From positions 1,764,501 through 1,828,500 of the forward strand of contig CP016211.1 in NCBI GenBank assembly GCA_001931535.1: a stretch of 64,000 bases of DNA, in the 5' to 3' direction. Shown in pieces: positions 1 to 8,167 of the stretch (positions within the stretch are counted from its first letter, which is position 1; every line of letters starts with the position of its first letter). The translations under genes and the position numbers were made by a program. Origin of the DNA: Minicystis rosea (lineage in GTDB: Bacteria > Myxococcota_A > Polyangia > Polyangiales > Polyangiaceae). A model generated the notes under the pieces. That model was not told where the DNA came from, did not search any database, and saw only the letters and a list, made by a program, of their open reading frames with translations.

Positions 1-1
1 C

Positions 2-658
2 GTCGCGCCCGCGCCGGACGCAGAGGCGCGGACCGCACCGCCGCCGTCGGCTGCGCCCTCCGCGCCGCCGCCGGAGATCCCGAAGGGCACCGCGGTGCTG
101 CACATCGGAGACTCGTTCACGCTCGCGGGCTTCGCGCAGGCGCTCAAGCCGCGGATGAAGGCGCTCGGGGTTCGTTACGAGGTGCGGGCGGAGACGAGCT
201 CGTTCACGACCACGTGGTCCGCGAAGATGGATCGCATCGTCGCCGACACGCAGCCCGATCTCGTGCTCATCAACCTCGGCGCGAACGAGGTCGCCAACAC
301 CGATCCGGCCGCGCACGCGCCGGCAGTGCGGCGCATCATCGCGGCCATCGGCAACCGCCCGTGCGTGTGGATCTCGCCGCCGTCGTGGCGCAAGGACACC
401 GGCATCACCGACGTGATTCGCCAGAACTCCGCGCCCTGCCGCTTCTACGATTCGGACAAGCTCGTCGGTCAGCCCATCCCGCGGCAAGCCGATCACATCC
501 ACCCGAACGAGCAGGGCGGCGCCATCTGGGCCGACGCGTTCTGGGCTTGGTTGCAAGAGCAGCGCGCGCCGGCCGCGCCGTCGGATGGGAAGGCCAAGCG
601 GAGCCCGTGGCTCCTTCGCCCGGCTCCTCCCGAAGAGCATCAGCCGCAGGCGCGCTGA
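2..658 (+). CDS. SGNH/GDSL-type hydrolase, 5' end outside window
   Basis: The frame is open to the left edge, so the start codon and any signal peptide lie upstream of the window; 218 residues are visible. The first ~30 visible residues are a Pro/Ala-rich linker typical of an exported protein. The SGNH blocks follow: HIGDS with the nucleophile Ser at visible residue 38, a G-A-N block (GANE, Gly93 and Asn95), and DHIHP with the likely catalytic Asp164 and His167. SGNH enzymes hydrolyse esters of lipids or acylated glycans; the substrate cannot be told from sequence. It is followed 144 bp later by a lipoprotein gene on the same strand. Confidence 0.8.
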   Translation, partial: VAPAPDAEARTAPPPSAAPSAPPPEIPKGTAVLHIGDSFTLAGFAQALKPRMKALGVRYEVRAETSSFTTTWSAKMDRIVADTQPDLVLINLGANEVANTDPAAHAPAVRRIIAAIGNRPCVWISPPSWRKDTGITDVIRQNSAPCRFYDSDKLVGQPIPRQADHIHPNEQGGAIWADAFWAWLQEQRAPAAPSDGKAKRSPWLLRPAPPEEHQPQAR

Positions 659-802
659 CGGATCCCGAGGCTCGTTTTGGCGCGGTGCGCGCGGTGCGTC
701 AGGCGCTGCGCGAACGAGCCTTCATTTCGGGGATCACATCGCTCATCGAGGCAGATACTATGTTCCGCTTGCCCCACGTCCGGGGCATGACGGGAGCTCT
801 TG

Positions 803-2542
803 ATGATGCGCAGCGGTCGGCGATTGCTTTCTTCCGATGGGTCCACCGGGGCGCGCGCCGGGCGCGTGAAGGGTATCGTCGCCGGCCTCGGCGTGGTGCT
901 GGGGGCCTCCGTGAGCGCGGCGGCGTGCGGGAGCATCGAAGGCAACGATCTCTTCACCGACGGCACGACCGGGTCTTCGAGCTCGGGCGGTATCGGTGGC
1001 TCCGGCGGGAGCACGTCGTCGAGCACCACGTCGTCGAGCGGTGTGCTCCCGACCTGCGGCAACGGCGAGCTCGACACCGGAGAAGCATGCGACGGCGCGG
1101 ATGTCGGCGGCGCCACGTGCACCTCGCTCGGCTTCGCGAGCCCGGGCACGGTGACGTGCACCGCCGCGTGCGAGCTCGACACGTCGGCCTGCAAAGCCAC
1201 CTGCGACGGTGCGCAGATCGAGCCCGGTGAGGACTGCGACGGCACGCTGCTCGGCGGTCACTCCTGTGTGGAGTTCGGCTTCAGCCAGGCAGAAGGCTTG
1301 ACCTGCAAGAGCTGCCAGCTCGATCCCAGCACGTGCAAGGCCACCTGCAACGACGGTGAGATCGAGCCCGGCGAGACGTGCGATGGAGCGTCGCTCGGCG
1401 GGAAGACCTGCGCGGACTTCGGCTTCACGAACCCTTCGGGCCTCAAGTGTCTCCCGGACTGCTCCGGCGTCGACGCGTCCGGCTGCAAGGCCACCTGCGG
1501 CAACGACCTCCTCGAAAAGGGCGAGATCTGCGAGGGCGCGAACCTCAATGGCAAGACGTGCGTGGACGCCGGCTTCGTCAACCCGGCGGGCCTCAAATGC
1601 ACCGGCTGTCAGCTCGATGCGACCGGCTGCAAGGCCGTGTGCGGCAACGGCAAGATCGAGCCCGGTGAGGATTGCGACGACGGCAACACCACCGGCGGCG
1701 ACGGCTGCGCCGCCAACTGCAAGCAGGAGATGACGCCGGGGAGCACCTGCGGCGGCGCCATCGCGGTCAACGTCGCGGCGGGCAGCACGACGATCACCGG
1801 CTCGACGATCGGCGGCGGCAAGCACACGGGATCCACGTGCGATGGAGCGGACGCGAGCGATCGCGTCTATGCCCTCACCATGCAGGCGAGCGGCTATCTC
1901 ACCGTCAGCCTCTCGCGCGCGCAGACGAATTTCGACAGCGTCCTCTACATCTCGCAGGGCTGCAGCGACACCGCGGACAACACCACCCTCCTCTGCGCCG
2001 ACAGCTACGACGTGGGCAACACCGCGCTCAATGGCGGCGAATTGGTGAGCATCCGCGTGCAGCAGGGCCAGAAGTACTTCGTCTTCGTCGACGGTTATGC
2101 GAACGGCGACGCGGGCAACTACCAGATGGTCGTCGATCTCTCGTCGGGCACCGATTGCAACGATCCCGTGCCGATCCAGCTCGAGCCGGGCACGCCCATG
2201 ACCGTCCTCGGGACGAACAACAACGGCAACGCCACCGCGCAGGGCACCTGCGGTGGTCAGCCCGGCGGCCACACCGTGTATCGCATCACGCGATCGAACG
2301 CGGGATCGATCGGCGTCGATACGGACGACGCCACGACCAACTACAACTCGGTGCTGTACGCGCGCTCGATCTGCGTCTCGCCGGCGCCCGAGCTCGCGTG
2401 CTCGAACCAGGGCGGCACGGCGGGCGAGTCGATCACCCTCAACAACGTGCAGGCCAATACGCCGGTCTACGTCTACGTCGATGGCAGCCAGACGGGCGGC
2501 GGCAGCGCGAATGGCAGCTACGGGCTGATCCTCACGCCTTGA
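803..2542 (+). CDS. Cys-rich repeat lipoprotein with PPC-like C-terminus
   Basis: Secreted or surface protein of 579 residues. A hydrophobic segment ends in a lipobox-like SAAAC with Cys42. A Ser/Gly/Thr linker is followed by about five ~43-residue repeats of the pattern C-G-N-G-x-x-E-x-G-E-x-C-D-G, seen in many myxobacterial surface proteins. The last ~280 residues form two beta-rich segments that resemble pre-peptidase C-terminal (PPC) domains. ATG 803 is preferred because GGGAG lies at 792-796; TTG 800 and a later GTG at 866 are alternatives. No catalytic motif was found. A REP-like palindrome begins 8 bp after the stop. Confidence 0.8.
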   Translation: MMRSGRRLLSSDGSTGARAGRVKGIVAGLGVVLGASVSAAACGSIEGNDLFTDGTTGSSSSGGIGGSGGSTSSSTTSSSGVLPTCGNGELDTGEACDGADVGGATCTSLGFASPGTVTCTAACELDTSACKATCDGAQIEPGEDCDGTLLGGHSCVEFGFSQAEGLTCKSCQLDPSTCKATCNDGEIEPGETCDGASLGGKTCADFGFTNPSGLKCLPDCSGVDASGCKATCGNDLLEKGEICEGANLNGKTCVDAGFVNPAGLKCTGCQLDATGCKAVCGNGKIEPGEDCDDGNTTGGDGCAANCKQEMTPGSTCGGAIAVNVAAGSTTITGSTIGGGKHTGSTCDGADASDRVYALTMQASGYLTVSLSRAQTNFDSVLYISQGCSDTADNTTLLCADSYDVGNTALNGGELVSIRVQQGQKYFVFVDGYANGDAGNYQMVVDLSSGTDCNDPVPIQLEPGTPMTVLGTNNNGNATAQGTCGGQPGGHTVYRITRSNAGSIGVDTDDATTNYNSVLYARSICVSPAPELACSNQGGTAGESITLNNVQANTPVYVYVDGSQTGGGSANGSYGLILTP

Positions 2543-2549
2543 TCACGAT

Positions 2550-2567
2550 GGGGCCGCAAGCGGCCCC
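2550..2567. repeat. REP-like 18-bp palindrome after a stop codon
   Basis: Perfect inverted repeat GGGGCCGC-AA-GCGGCCCC just downstream of the lipoprotein stop at 2542. The same 18-mer is exact at 51635, 51689 and 61503, and has a changed central dinucleotide at 35727 and 35830. The flanks are also shared (GATCACGATG before, CAAACCC after), so this is a repeat family and not just a chance terminator. It may also end transcription. Confidence 0.75.
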
Positions 2568-2687
2568 AAACCCCCGCCCTTGATCGATATCGGGACCCAC
2601 GCGCGAGGAGCCGAGATGAGCTCCTCGCCGCTGGGCTCCATCCGACGACGGCTCGCGACGTCGTCAGACAGAACCTGGATCACCCAC

Positions 2688-3044
2688 TCACTTCGGAGCG
2701 TTCTTGAACTGGTCGCGGCAGCTCTCGCCGCAGGCCGCGTTGCCTTTGCAGCGCTTGGCGCACTCTTCGAGCGTCTTCGCGGGCGGCGGTCCCTCGGCCT
2801 CGGGCGCGCGCGAGTCGAGGCTCTCGCAGGTGTTGTTCATGCCGCACACCCGGCCTTCGCCGCAGTCCGAGTCGTAATGGCACTCGAGGCAGCGCAGGTT
2901 GTAACAAATGAGCTTGCCGCCATCCACGTCGCGGCCGGCGCAGTCGGCGTCGGTCTGGCAGGAGGCGTAGCGGCTCGGAGGGCAGCCGGTCACGAGGAGC
3001 GCGAGAGACAGCGCCGCGCCGAAGAGGAGGGACGGTTTCTGCAT
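2688..3044 (-). CDS. small Cys-rich lipoprotein
   Basis: 118 residues. N-terminal signal peptide ending in LLVTGC, a good lipobox with Cys21. The mature part has repeated C-x-x-D-x-D-C motifs (CQTDADC, CHYDSDC) followed by a linker and a short C-terminal Cys-rich helix region (CAKRC, CGESC). The motifs match the dicksonian-type short Cys repeats common in myxobacterial exported proteins, but no function can be assigned. It is upstream of nothing else in an obvious operon; the 37 bp to yjbQ on the same strand would allow co-transcription behind it. Confidence 0.75.
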   Translation of the reverse strand: MQKPSLLFGAALSLALLVTGCPPSRYASCQTDADCAGRDVDGGKLICYNLRCLECHYDSDCGEGRVCGMNNTCESLDSRAPEAEGPPPAKTLEECAKRCKGNAACGESCRDQFKNAPK

Positions 3045-3081
3045 GACGGCCGCGGAGGATACACACCTCCGCCGCGGCGTT

Positions 3082-3510
3082 CTATCGCGAGGACCCGGTT
3101 ACGGTGACGACCACGCGCCGGCGGTGCGGCGCCGCGCGATGCTCCCACAGGTAAACGCCTTGCCAGGTGCCGAGCCCGAGGTGGCCCTCGATGATCGGGA
3201 TCGTCTCGGCCGTTCGCGTGACGGCGCTGCGCAGGTGGCTCGGCATGTCGTCGGGGCCTTCGGCGTCGTGCTCGTAGCTTTCCGACATGGGCGCGAGGCG
3301 TTCCATCCATCGGGCGAGATCGCGGAGCACGGCCGGATCGGCGTTCTCCTGGATCACGAGGCTCGCCGACGTGTGTTGAATGAACACCGAGCAGATCCCC
3401 GCCGCTGCCCCGGACTCGGCCACCACCGCTCCGAGCTCGCGGGTGATGTTGGTGAAGCCTTGGCCGCGCGTGGAGATCTCGATCGTGCGCTGGTGGACGA
3501 CGAACGCCAT
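3082..3510 (-). CDS. yjbQ: YjbQ/UPF0047 family protein
   Basis: 142 residues, the usual size for the family (YjbQ; some members have secondary thiamine-phosphate synthase activity). Family motifs are present in order: FIQHTSASLVIQENADP near residues 43-59, the SYEHDAEGPDDMPSHLRS block around 78-95, and the C-terminal GTWQGVYLWEHR near 113-124, which together supply the conserved His and Asp/Glu residues. It lies 114 bp downstream of the DUF2063 gene on the same strand, so it could be the last gene of the bufferin-like operon, though yjbQ is common on its own. Cytoplasmic. Confidence 0.9.
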   Translation of the reverse strand: MAFVVHQRTIEISTRGQGFTNITRELGAVVAESGAAAGICSVFIQHTSASLVIQENADPAVLRDLARWMERLAPMSESYEHDAEGPDDMPSHLRSAVTRTAETIPIIEGHLGLGTWQGVYLWEHRAAPHRRRVVVTVTGSSR

Positions 3511-3613
3511 CCCGCGCTTATGGCGCGCCCCACGAGGCGCAGCAAGCCGCGCCCGGCCGCCCGGTCCATCGCGACCAAGCTGACCGAGCCTCGAGCGAGC
3601 GGCCGCGGGCCAT

Positions 3614-3633
3614 TTCGTTGGAGCTCAAACGAT
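3614..3633. promoter_or_regulatory. 20-bp palindrome, copy 1
   Basis: TTCGTTGGAGCTCAAACGAT, an imperfect copy of the palindrome ATCGTTGGAGCTCCAACGAT found at 5429. It overlaps the stop codon of the DUF2063 gene (3625-3627) and precedes yjbQ. Role unknown: operator, RNA hairpin or short mobile repeat. Confidence 0.5.
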
Positions 3634-4464
3634 CACGTCCGTGATCCACCGCCACGCCGTCCAATGCTGGAACCAGGCGCCGACCTTTCCGCCGAGCGCG
3701 GCGGCCTCGTCCGCGTCGAGGCCGGCCGCCGCGATCTCGCAGGCGCGGGGGAGCGGCTCGCCCTGGGCGAGCGCTTCGAGCAACGCGAAGGCCGCGGGCT
3801 CGAGCTCTTCGAAGGACACCACGAGCTCGCGCCGGAACAGCGCCACGCACACCGCGCGCGGCCCGGCGAAGGGCGGCGTGGGCTCGTCCGCGTCGGCCGC
3901 GGCGCGCACCGCGACCCGGTACTCGTGCACGGGGTGCGCGAGCTTCAGGCGCACGAGCAGCGGCGACAGCACGATGCGCGCGCGATCCCAAGCGTCGGGC
4001 GGGAGCGTCGCGAGCTTCTGCGCGTCGAGCGGCGGCGGCTCCGCGCCGTCGAACACGTCCACGATGGCATTCTCGTAACGAATCATCTCCAGTGCGGCCT
4101 CGCGCAGCCCGGGCGCGAAGCCGGGATACGTCTCGGCGAACCCGACGATGCGATCGCCGAGATCACGCAGCGATGGATGGCGCGGCGGGCACGCGGTCAG
4201 GTAGGCCGTCACGAAGGCATCGAACGCATCCTCTCCGAGCAGCGCCGCGAGGCCCGGGTAGTCCTCGAACAACGCATCGAAGTGGCGCAGCCAGAACTGG
4301 CGCCGGTAGATGTCGGCCTGCTCCACGGGGGTGAGCCGATCGTTGCCGGCGACGTGGACGACCGTTTGCGCCGCGACCTCGGCGTCGTCGCCGATCGCAT
4401 GCTCGCGCCGGAAAGCGCTGGAAAGGAAGCCTTGCAGCGCGACGAGCTCAGGCGGCGCGGGCAC
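3625..4464 (-). CDS. bufC: DUF2063 partner protein of the DUF692 enzyme
   Basis: 279 residues of the DUF2063 family (putative DNA-binding domain by old annotation). In MNIO RiPP systems this protein is the partner that helps the DUF692 enzyme bind the precursor peptide. The N-terminal helical part has the family look: LQGFLSSAFR near residues 10-19, IYRRQFWLRHFDALFEDYPGL near 52-72, and YLTACPPRHPSLRDLG near 88-103. A C-terminal beta-rich domain follows. The start is GTG 4464, which overlaps the 3' end of the DUF692 gene by 17 nt, so the two are translationally coupled. Confidence 0.85.
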   Translation of the reverse strand: MPAPPELVALQGFLSSAFRREHAIGDDAEVAAQTVVHVAGNDRLTPVEQADIYRRQFWLRHFDALFEDYPGLAALLGEDAFDAFVTAYLTACPPRHPSLRDLGDRIVGFAETYPGFAPGLREAALEMIRYENAIVDVFDGAEPPPLDAQKLATLPPDAWDRARIVLSPLLVRLKLAHPVHEYRVAVRAAADADEPTPPFAGPRAVCVALFRRELVVSFEELEPAAFALLEALAQGEPLPRACEIAAAGLDADEAAALGGKVGAWFQHWTAWRWITDVIV

Positions 4465-5320
4465 CTTGCACCTCGTCGCGCGCGGCGCGCGCCTTGTTCG
4501 CCTCGGCCACCAGATCGGCGAAGGGCGGGATGTGATCGTCCCACTCGATGAGCGTCGACACGGGCCCGGTGCGCCGGAGCGCGCGCCGATACAGATCCCA
4601 AACGGGATCGATCACCGACGCGCTGTGCGTGTCGAGGATGTAGGCGCCGTGGTTGGTGTGGCCCGCGAGGTGGATTTGCACGACGCGCTCGGCGGGCACG
4701 CCGTCGATGTACGCGTTGGCGTCGAACCCGTGGTTGTAGGCGGACACGTAGACGTTGTTCACGTCGAGCAGCAAGCCGCAGTCGGCCTCTTCGACGACGG
4801 CGGAGACGAAGTCCCACTCCGTCATCTCGCTCGAGGTGTACGTGAGGTAGCTCGACACGTTCTCGAGCGCGAGCCGCACGCCCAGGAAATCCTGCACGGC
4901 GCGGGCGCGTTCGGCGACGTGCTTCACCACCGCCTCGGTGTACGGCAGAGGCAGGAGATCGTGCAGGTCGACCCCGTGGGCGCCGCCCCAGCAGAGGTGG
5001 TCGCTGACCCACGGCGATCGGGTGCGCGCGAGGAGCGCCTTGAGCTTCCCGAGGTACTCCCAGTCGAGCGCGTCGACCCCGCCGATGGAGAGCGAGACGC
5101 CGTGCTGCACGAGCGGGAACCGTTCGAGCGCGCGCGCGAGGTTGTACATGGGCATCCCGCCCGGGACCATGAAGTTGTCGCTGATGATCTCGAACCAGTC
5201 GACGCCGGCGCCGCCGCCCTCGCCGAAGATGTCGTCGTAGTGCGGGATGCGCAGCCCGACGCCGACGCCGAGATCCGGCAGGCCGAGGCGCGGGGGCAGG
5301 GAGCAACGTGTTCGTTCCAT
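4448..5320 (-). CDS. bufB: DUF692 multinuclear non-heme iron oxidase (MNIO), bufferin maturase
   Basis: 290 residues, TIM-barrel DUF692 family, also called MNIO. Known members (MbnB, BufB) use two or three iron ions to oxidise Cys residues of a precursor peptide. Expected ligand motifs are all present: EIISDN (Glu44), H73 in VQHGVSLSIG, SDHLCW (Asp107, His108), ALENVSSY (Glu153), LLDVNNV (Asp186, Asn188/189), HLAGH (His217, His221), LDTH (Asp230, His232) and LIEWDDHIP (Glu259). ATG 5320 is the chosen start because the family fold begins right after it; an upstream extension would be low-complexity. The Cys-rich precursor lies upstream on the same strand. Confidence 0.9.
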   Translation of the reverse strand: MERTRCSLPPRLGLPDLGVGVGLRIPHYDDIFGEGGGAGVDWFEIISDNFMVPGGMPMYNLARALERFPLVQHGVSLSIGGVDALDWEYLGKLKALLARTRSPWVSDHLCWGGAHGVDLHDLLPLPYTEAVVKHVAERARAVQDFLGVRLALENVSSYLTYTSSEMTEWDFVSAVVEEADCGLLLDVNNVYVSAYNHGFDANAYIDGVPAERVVQIHLAGHTNHGAYILDTHSASVIDPVWDLYRRALRRTGPVSTLIEWDDHIPPFADLVAEANKARAARDEVQGARAA

Positions 5321-5428
5321 CAGATCCCAGGGGGCGCCGGGAGCCCGAGCCGGGCCCGCGGTGCGTTGTGGCACGCGTTCGTCACTGTCGCACGATGCGG
5401 CGGCGCTCCCGCGCACCGTGACCGATGA

Positions 5429-5448
5429 ATCGTTGGAGCTCCAACGAT
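5429..5448. promoter_or_regulatory. 20-bp perfect palindrome, copy 2
   Basis: ATCGTTGGAGCTCCAACGAT is a perfect palindrome 109 bp upstream of the DUF692 start. Copies 3 and 4 follow at 42 and 35 bp centre-to-centre. In RNA it would form a 10-bp hairpin, so it may act as an attenuator between precursor and enzyme genes, or as an operator. Confidence 0.55.
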
Positions 5449-5470
5449 TGCGGCAGGGCCATGGGGCGAG

Positions 5471-5490
5471 TTCGTTCGAGGTCCAACGAT
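5471..5490. promoter_or_regulatory. 20-bp palindrome, copy 3
   Basis: TTCGTTCGAGGTCCAACGAT, three or more mismatches from the perfect copy at 5429. Lies between the precursor gene and the DUF692 gene. Confidence 0.45.
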
Positions 5491-5505
5491 CGCGGTGCGG
5501 GCGAG

Positions 5506-5525
5506 ATCGTTGGAGCACCAACGAA
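5506..5525. promoter_or_regulatory. 20-bp palindrome, copy 4
   Basis: ATCGTTGGAGCACCAACGAA, two mismatches from the perfect copy at 5429. The rest of the 349-bp gap between the DUF692 start and the precursor stop (5321-5669) shows no gene. Confidence 0.5.
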
Positions 5526-5669
5526 ATGAGGCTCCCTCCGGCGCGACCGTCTCGGTGACGAGGGATCGAGAAAGCTGACGCTTCTTCGATCACGTCTCGA
5601 GGCGATCGTTCCGGAGAGAGCCCCGGTTGGGCGGCGGGGCCGCGAGCGACCCCGACCGCGCCCGTGCGA

Positions 5670-5963
5670 CTACTTGCAGTCGGCCGGCTTGCAGCCGCCC
5701 TGACCCTTGCAGGCGTTCTGGCCCTTGCAGGCGTTCTTGTCGGTCTTGCAAGCGCCCTTGGCCTTGCACTCGTTGTGGCCCTTGCAGCAGGCCTTGGCGC
5801 CGGCCGGCGCGGCCGCGGGGGCCGCAGAGGCCGCCGCAGGCGCCGCGGCGGGGCCGGGAGCCGCCGCCGCAGGCTGCTGCGCCTCGTTGGCACAGCCCGC
5901 GAGACCCGCCAGCATGCCGCCCACCGCCGAGAAAGCCATCGCCTTGCCCATCTCAATCGCCAT
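5670..5963 (-). CDS. bufA: bufferin-like Cys-rich precursor peptide
   Basis: 97 residues. N-terminal leader with a hydrophobic stretch ending LAGLAGC (Cys24), a good lipobox. Residues 26-57 are an Ala/Pro linker. The core has eight Cys (59, 60, 66, 72, 79, 85, 91, 96), mostly in C-K-x-K/Q-x-A-C spacing of six or seven residues, with the NACKGQNACKGQG block typical of BufA2-type precursors. Such peptides are exported and bind copper after DUF692-dependent Cys oxidation. The start is firm: GGAGGT sits 5 nt before ATG 5963. DUF692 and DUF2063 genes follow downstream. The lipobox is a point of difference, since many precursors have Sec leaders. Confidence 0.8.
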   Translation of the reverse strand: MAIEMGKAMAFSAVGGMLAGLAGCANEAQQPAAAAPGPAAAPAAASAAPAAAPAGAKACCKGHNECKAKGACKTDKNACKGQNACKGQGGCKPADCK

Positions 5964-6327
5964 CGTCTACCTCCGAAATTCGTTACTGGATCAGCACCCG
6001 CGGGGCACGGAGCCTCGAGGGGAAGCAAGCTTCAGCGGGCCATGTTCGCGGACCCGAAACGCGCGCGGATTGAACACCGACCGACGTCGATCGGCCAAGC
6101 CCACGACCATGCTCGTGCACCCCTACGCGCGGCGGCGTGAGCGGTTTCACTGGGCATGCGAACGCAACGTCGAGGCATCGGTTCGAAATCGGCGGTCCAG
6201 GCTGCGCTGCGGCAGACCAGACCGCCGATGATTGGACGCTCCGGCCCGGCCGAATGGCTCACGGTGTCCGTGACGAATTGCGACCATGCCCTCGATTGAG
6301 CGCGATTTTCCGGGCGTTGCTCGATGC
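5964..6327. other. divergent intergenic region
   Basis: 364 bp between the precursor gene (leftward) and the metalloprotease-like gene (rightward). It must hold the promoter of the RiPP operon. No clear -35/-10 or -24/-12 element, repeat or small gene was seen apart from the ribosome binding site next to 5963. Confidence 0.4.
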
Positions 6328-7356
6328 ATGCGCGGCGGCTACGGTCGGCGCGTGGGGTCGACTTGGGGAGCGCGCGCACGTCGAGCTTTCATGCTCGCGT
6401 CGATCACGAATGTCGCGTGTGCCGGTGCGGGGCCGGACGGCGCGCGCACACGAGTCGATGCCACGCGATCGATCTCCACCGATCTCGATCGGCTGGCAGG
6501 TGGCCTTACCACCGCACACGCGGCCACGTTTCGCAGCATCCTCGAGACCACGCTCGCCGAGGATCCTTACGTGTGCCGGCCCGCGGTGCGCGAGGTCTTC
6601 TTCGGCGCCGTGCCCGAGGGCGAGCGGCTCATCGTCGGCGTGATGCCGCACTATGGGTTCTTCTTCGGGCCCATGCGCTACGGGGTGCGGCGGCGCGCGG
6701 CCTCGTGGGAGGTGACGGTCACGATTGCCGTCGATCTGCCCGCCGAGGGCGGCATGATCGAGCTGCCCGATTGCGCGCTCGCCGAAGAGCTCGCCGGCCC
6801 CGGCCACGACGTCGCGACCATCGGCGCGACGTGCCGCGGGACACCGTATGCCGCGTCCGGATCGCTCGAAGCCTGCCCCGGGAGCGGCGTCTTCACGGTG
6901 CCCGCCACACGCCGTGCGATGCGCGCGTTGCTCGCGCGCTGGTCGCGCGAAGCTCCCGGGTATTGGGATCGCGACGCGGCCGCGTTCGGCATCCCGGTGC
7001 GCTATCGCTTCGCGTTCGTCGACGCCGAGGAGATCTCCCCGCACCGCGCCGACCTCCGCGTGCCCCTCTCCACGACGTGCGGGCGAACGCCGTATTTCGC
7101 CTCGTTTCGCAGTGGTTGGTCACTGCCCATCGTGGCCCACGAGGTCGGCCACGTGCTCGGCCTGCTCGATGAATACGAGACCTTCTCGGGCATCACGCCG
7201 CTCTATCCGAAGACGCCTTTCCCCGGTGCGGAGGTGAGCCGCATGGGCCTCTCGATGCGCGAGGACACCAAGGTCCTACCGCTCCATCACTACCTCGTCC
7301 TCCGGCGCTGGTTCTGTCCCGAGCCGGAGGGCGGCTTTTACGACGTCGCCCCGTAG
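6328..7356 (+). CDS. exported zincin-type metalloprotease-like protein
   Basis: 342 residues from ATG 6328. An Arg-rich N-region followed by a short hydrophobic stretch ending TNVAC suggests a lipoprotein signal; ATG 6286 and ATG 6391 are alternative starts. The C-terminal third has [14 protein letters not shown], the H-E-x-x-H zinc motif (His271, Glu272, His275) with a glycine and an acidic third-ligand region downstream, as in M64-like and related zincins. Six Cys in the middle region suggest disulfides outside the cytoplasm. No close family was recognised. The 3' end overlaps the convergent acetyltransferase gene by 19 nt. Confidence 0.7.
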   Translation: MRGGYGRRVGSTWGARARRAFMLASITNVACAGAGPDGARTRVDATRSISTDLDRLAGGLTTAHAATFRSILETTLAEDPYVCRPAVREVFFGAVPEGERLIVGVMPHYGFFFGPMRYGVRRRAASWEVTVTIAVDLPAEGGMIELPDCALAEELAGPGHDVATIGATCRGTPYAASGSLEACPGSGVFTVPATRRAMRALLARWSREAPGYWDRDAAAFGIPVRYRFAFVDAEEISPHRADLRVPLSTTCGRTPYFASFRSGWSLPIVAHEVGHVLGLLDEYETFSGITPLYPKTPFPGAEVSRMGLSMREDTKVLPLHHYLVLRRWFCPEPEGGFYDVAP

Positions 7357-8102
7357 ATGCTCGCCCGCGCCTCGTCGCACTCGGCATCGAAGCCCGGTGG
7401 ATGGAGAAAGGCCGTCTCGTCGCGGCGCAGGTGATCGACGGCGATCCGCACGATGTCCCGCGAGCGGGCGAGGCGCGCTTCGCCGCGCCCCACGAGCCCT
7501 CTTTTCTGCAAAGGTCCCAGCCAATCATCGAGCAGGGCAAAGCCCCCGCAGCAGTGATCGATTTCGAAATAATGGATTCGCCGGGGCTCGGCGCCGTCCT
7601 GAATCAGGGCGCTCGTCGGGAGGCGATAGCGCACCTCGGCGAGCGATTCGGCCAGATGAACGGTGGTGTTGCCGTCGTGTCCGACGCCCAGCAACAACAC
7701 CTGTCCATCGAGATCGTGAACACGGCCTACGGGGCTGTTCGGCCCATGAGGGTTGTCGACCGGATGCGGCGTCGTGATGAAGGGCGCCTCGGGGCCGATG
7801 GCCGCGAACGCATGTGGGGAGTTGCTGCGGAGCACGCCGTGGAGCCGAAAGAACGTGTCGGCCACGACACCCATGCTCCGGCACGGAGAGGTCATCGGGT
7901 CGAAGACATGATTGTCGTCGTCGGCCATGCTGGGCATCACGAGCGTGCCCGAGGGGCCCAAGACCGTTTGCAGAGCCTCGATCAATCCGCGCGGCCCACC
8001 GTCGACGGGCGCCACGTTGGAAAACGCCGTGTGCACCAAGAGCACGCCGCCGGGCTCCACGCCGAGCGCGAGGAGCTGCTCCACGAGGTCGCGTTGGTTC
8101 AT
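7338..8102 (-). CDS. AAC(3)-family N-acetyltransferase
   Basis: 254 residues. Matches the aminoglycoside 3-N-acetyltransferase/YokD fold: [17 protein letters not shown] near residues 21-37 (acetyl-CoA site), [12 protein letters not shown] near 52-63, [13 protein letters not shown] near 92-104 with the conserved His, and [36 protein letters not shown] blocks around 117-152. The reaction is acetyl transfer from acetyl-CoA to an amine. Chromosomal family members often do not confer resistance, so an aminoglycoside substrate is only inferred. Length is close to the family norm (about 260). Confidence 0.85.
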   Translation of the reverse strand: MNQRDLVEQLLALGVEPGGVLLVHTAFSNVAPVDGGPRGLIEALQTVLGPSGTLVMPSMADDDNHVFDPMTSPCRSMGVVADTFFRLHGVLRSNSPHAFAAIGPEAPFITTPHPVDNPHGPNSPVGRVHDLDGQVLLLGVGHDGNTTVHLAESLAEVRYRLPTSALIQDGAEPRRIHYFEIDHCCGGFALLDDWLGPLQKRGLVGRGEARLARSRDIVRIAVDHLRRDETAFLHPPGFDAECDEARASIYGATS

Positions 8103-8167
8103 GGCTCACTGTAGCGCGTTCGGGGAGGAGGGAGGATGGAGCGGCAGGCGAGCGTCCCAGCCTATCC

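Noticed and set aside
758..2272. 504-codon frame antisense to the Cys-rich lipoprotein
   Set aside because: Composition and codon pattern are those of a mirror frame, and the sense strand has a clear signal peptide and Cys repeats.
7338..8102. Calling the AAC(3)-like gene an acquired resistance gene
   Set aside because: Codon use and setting are like those of resident genes, there is no mobile element next to it, and substrate cannot be read from sequence.
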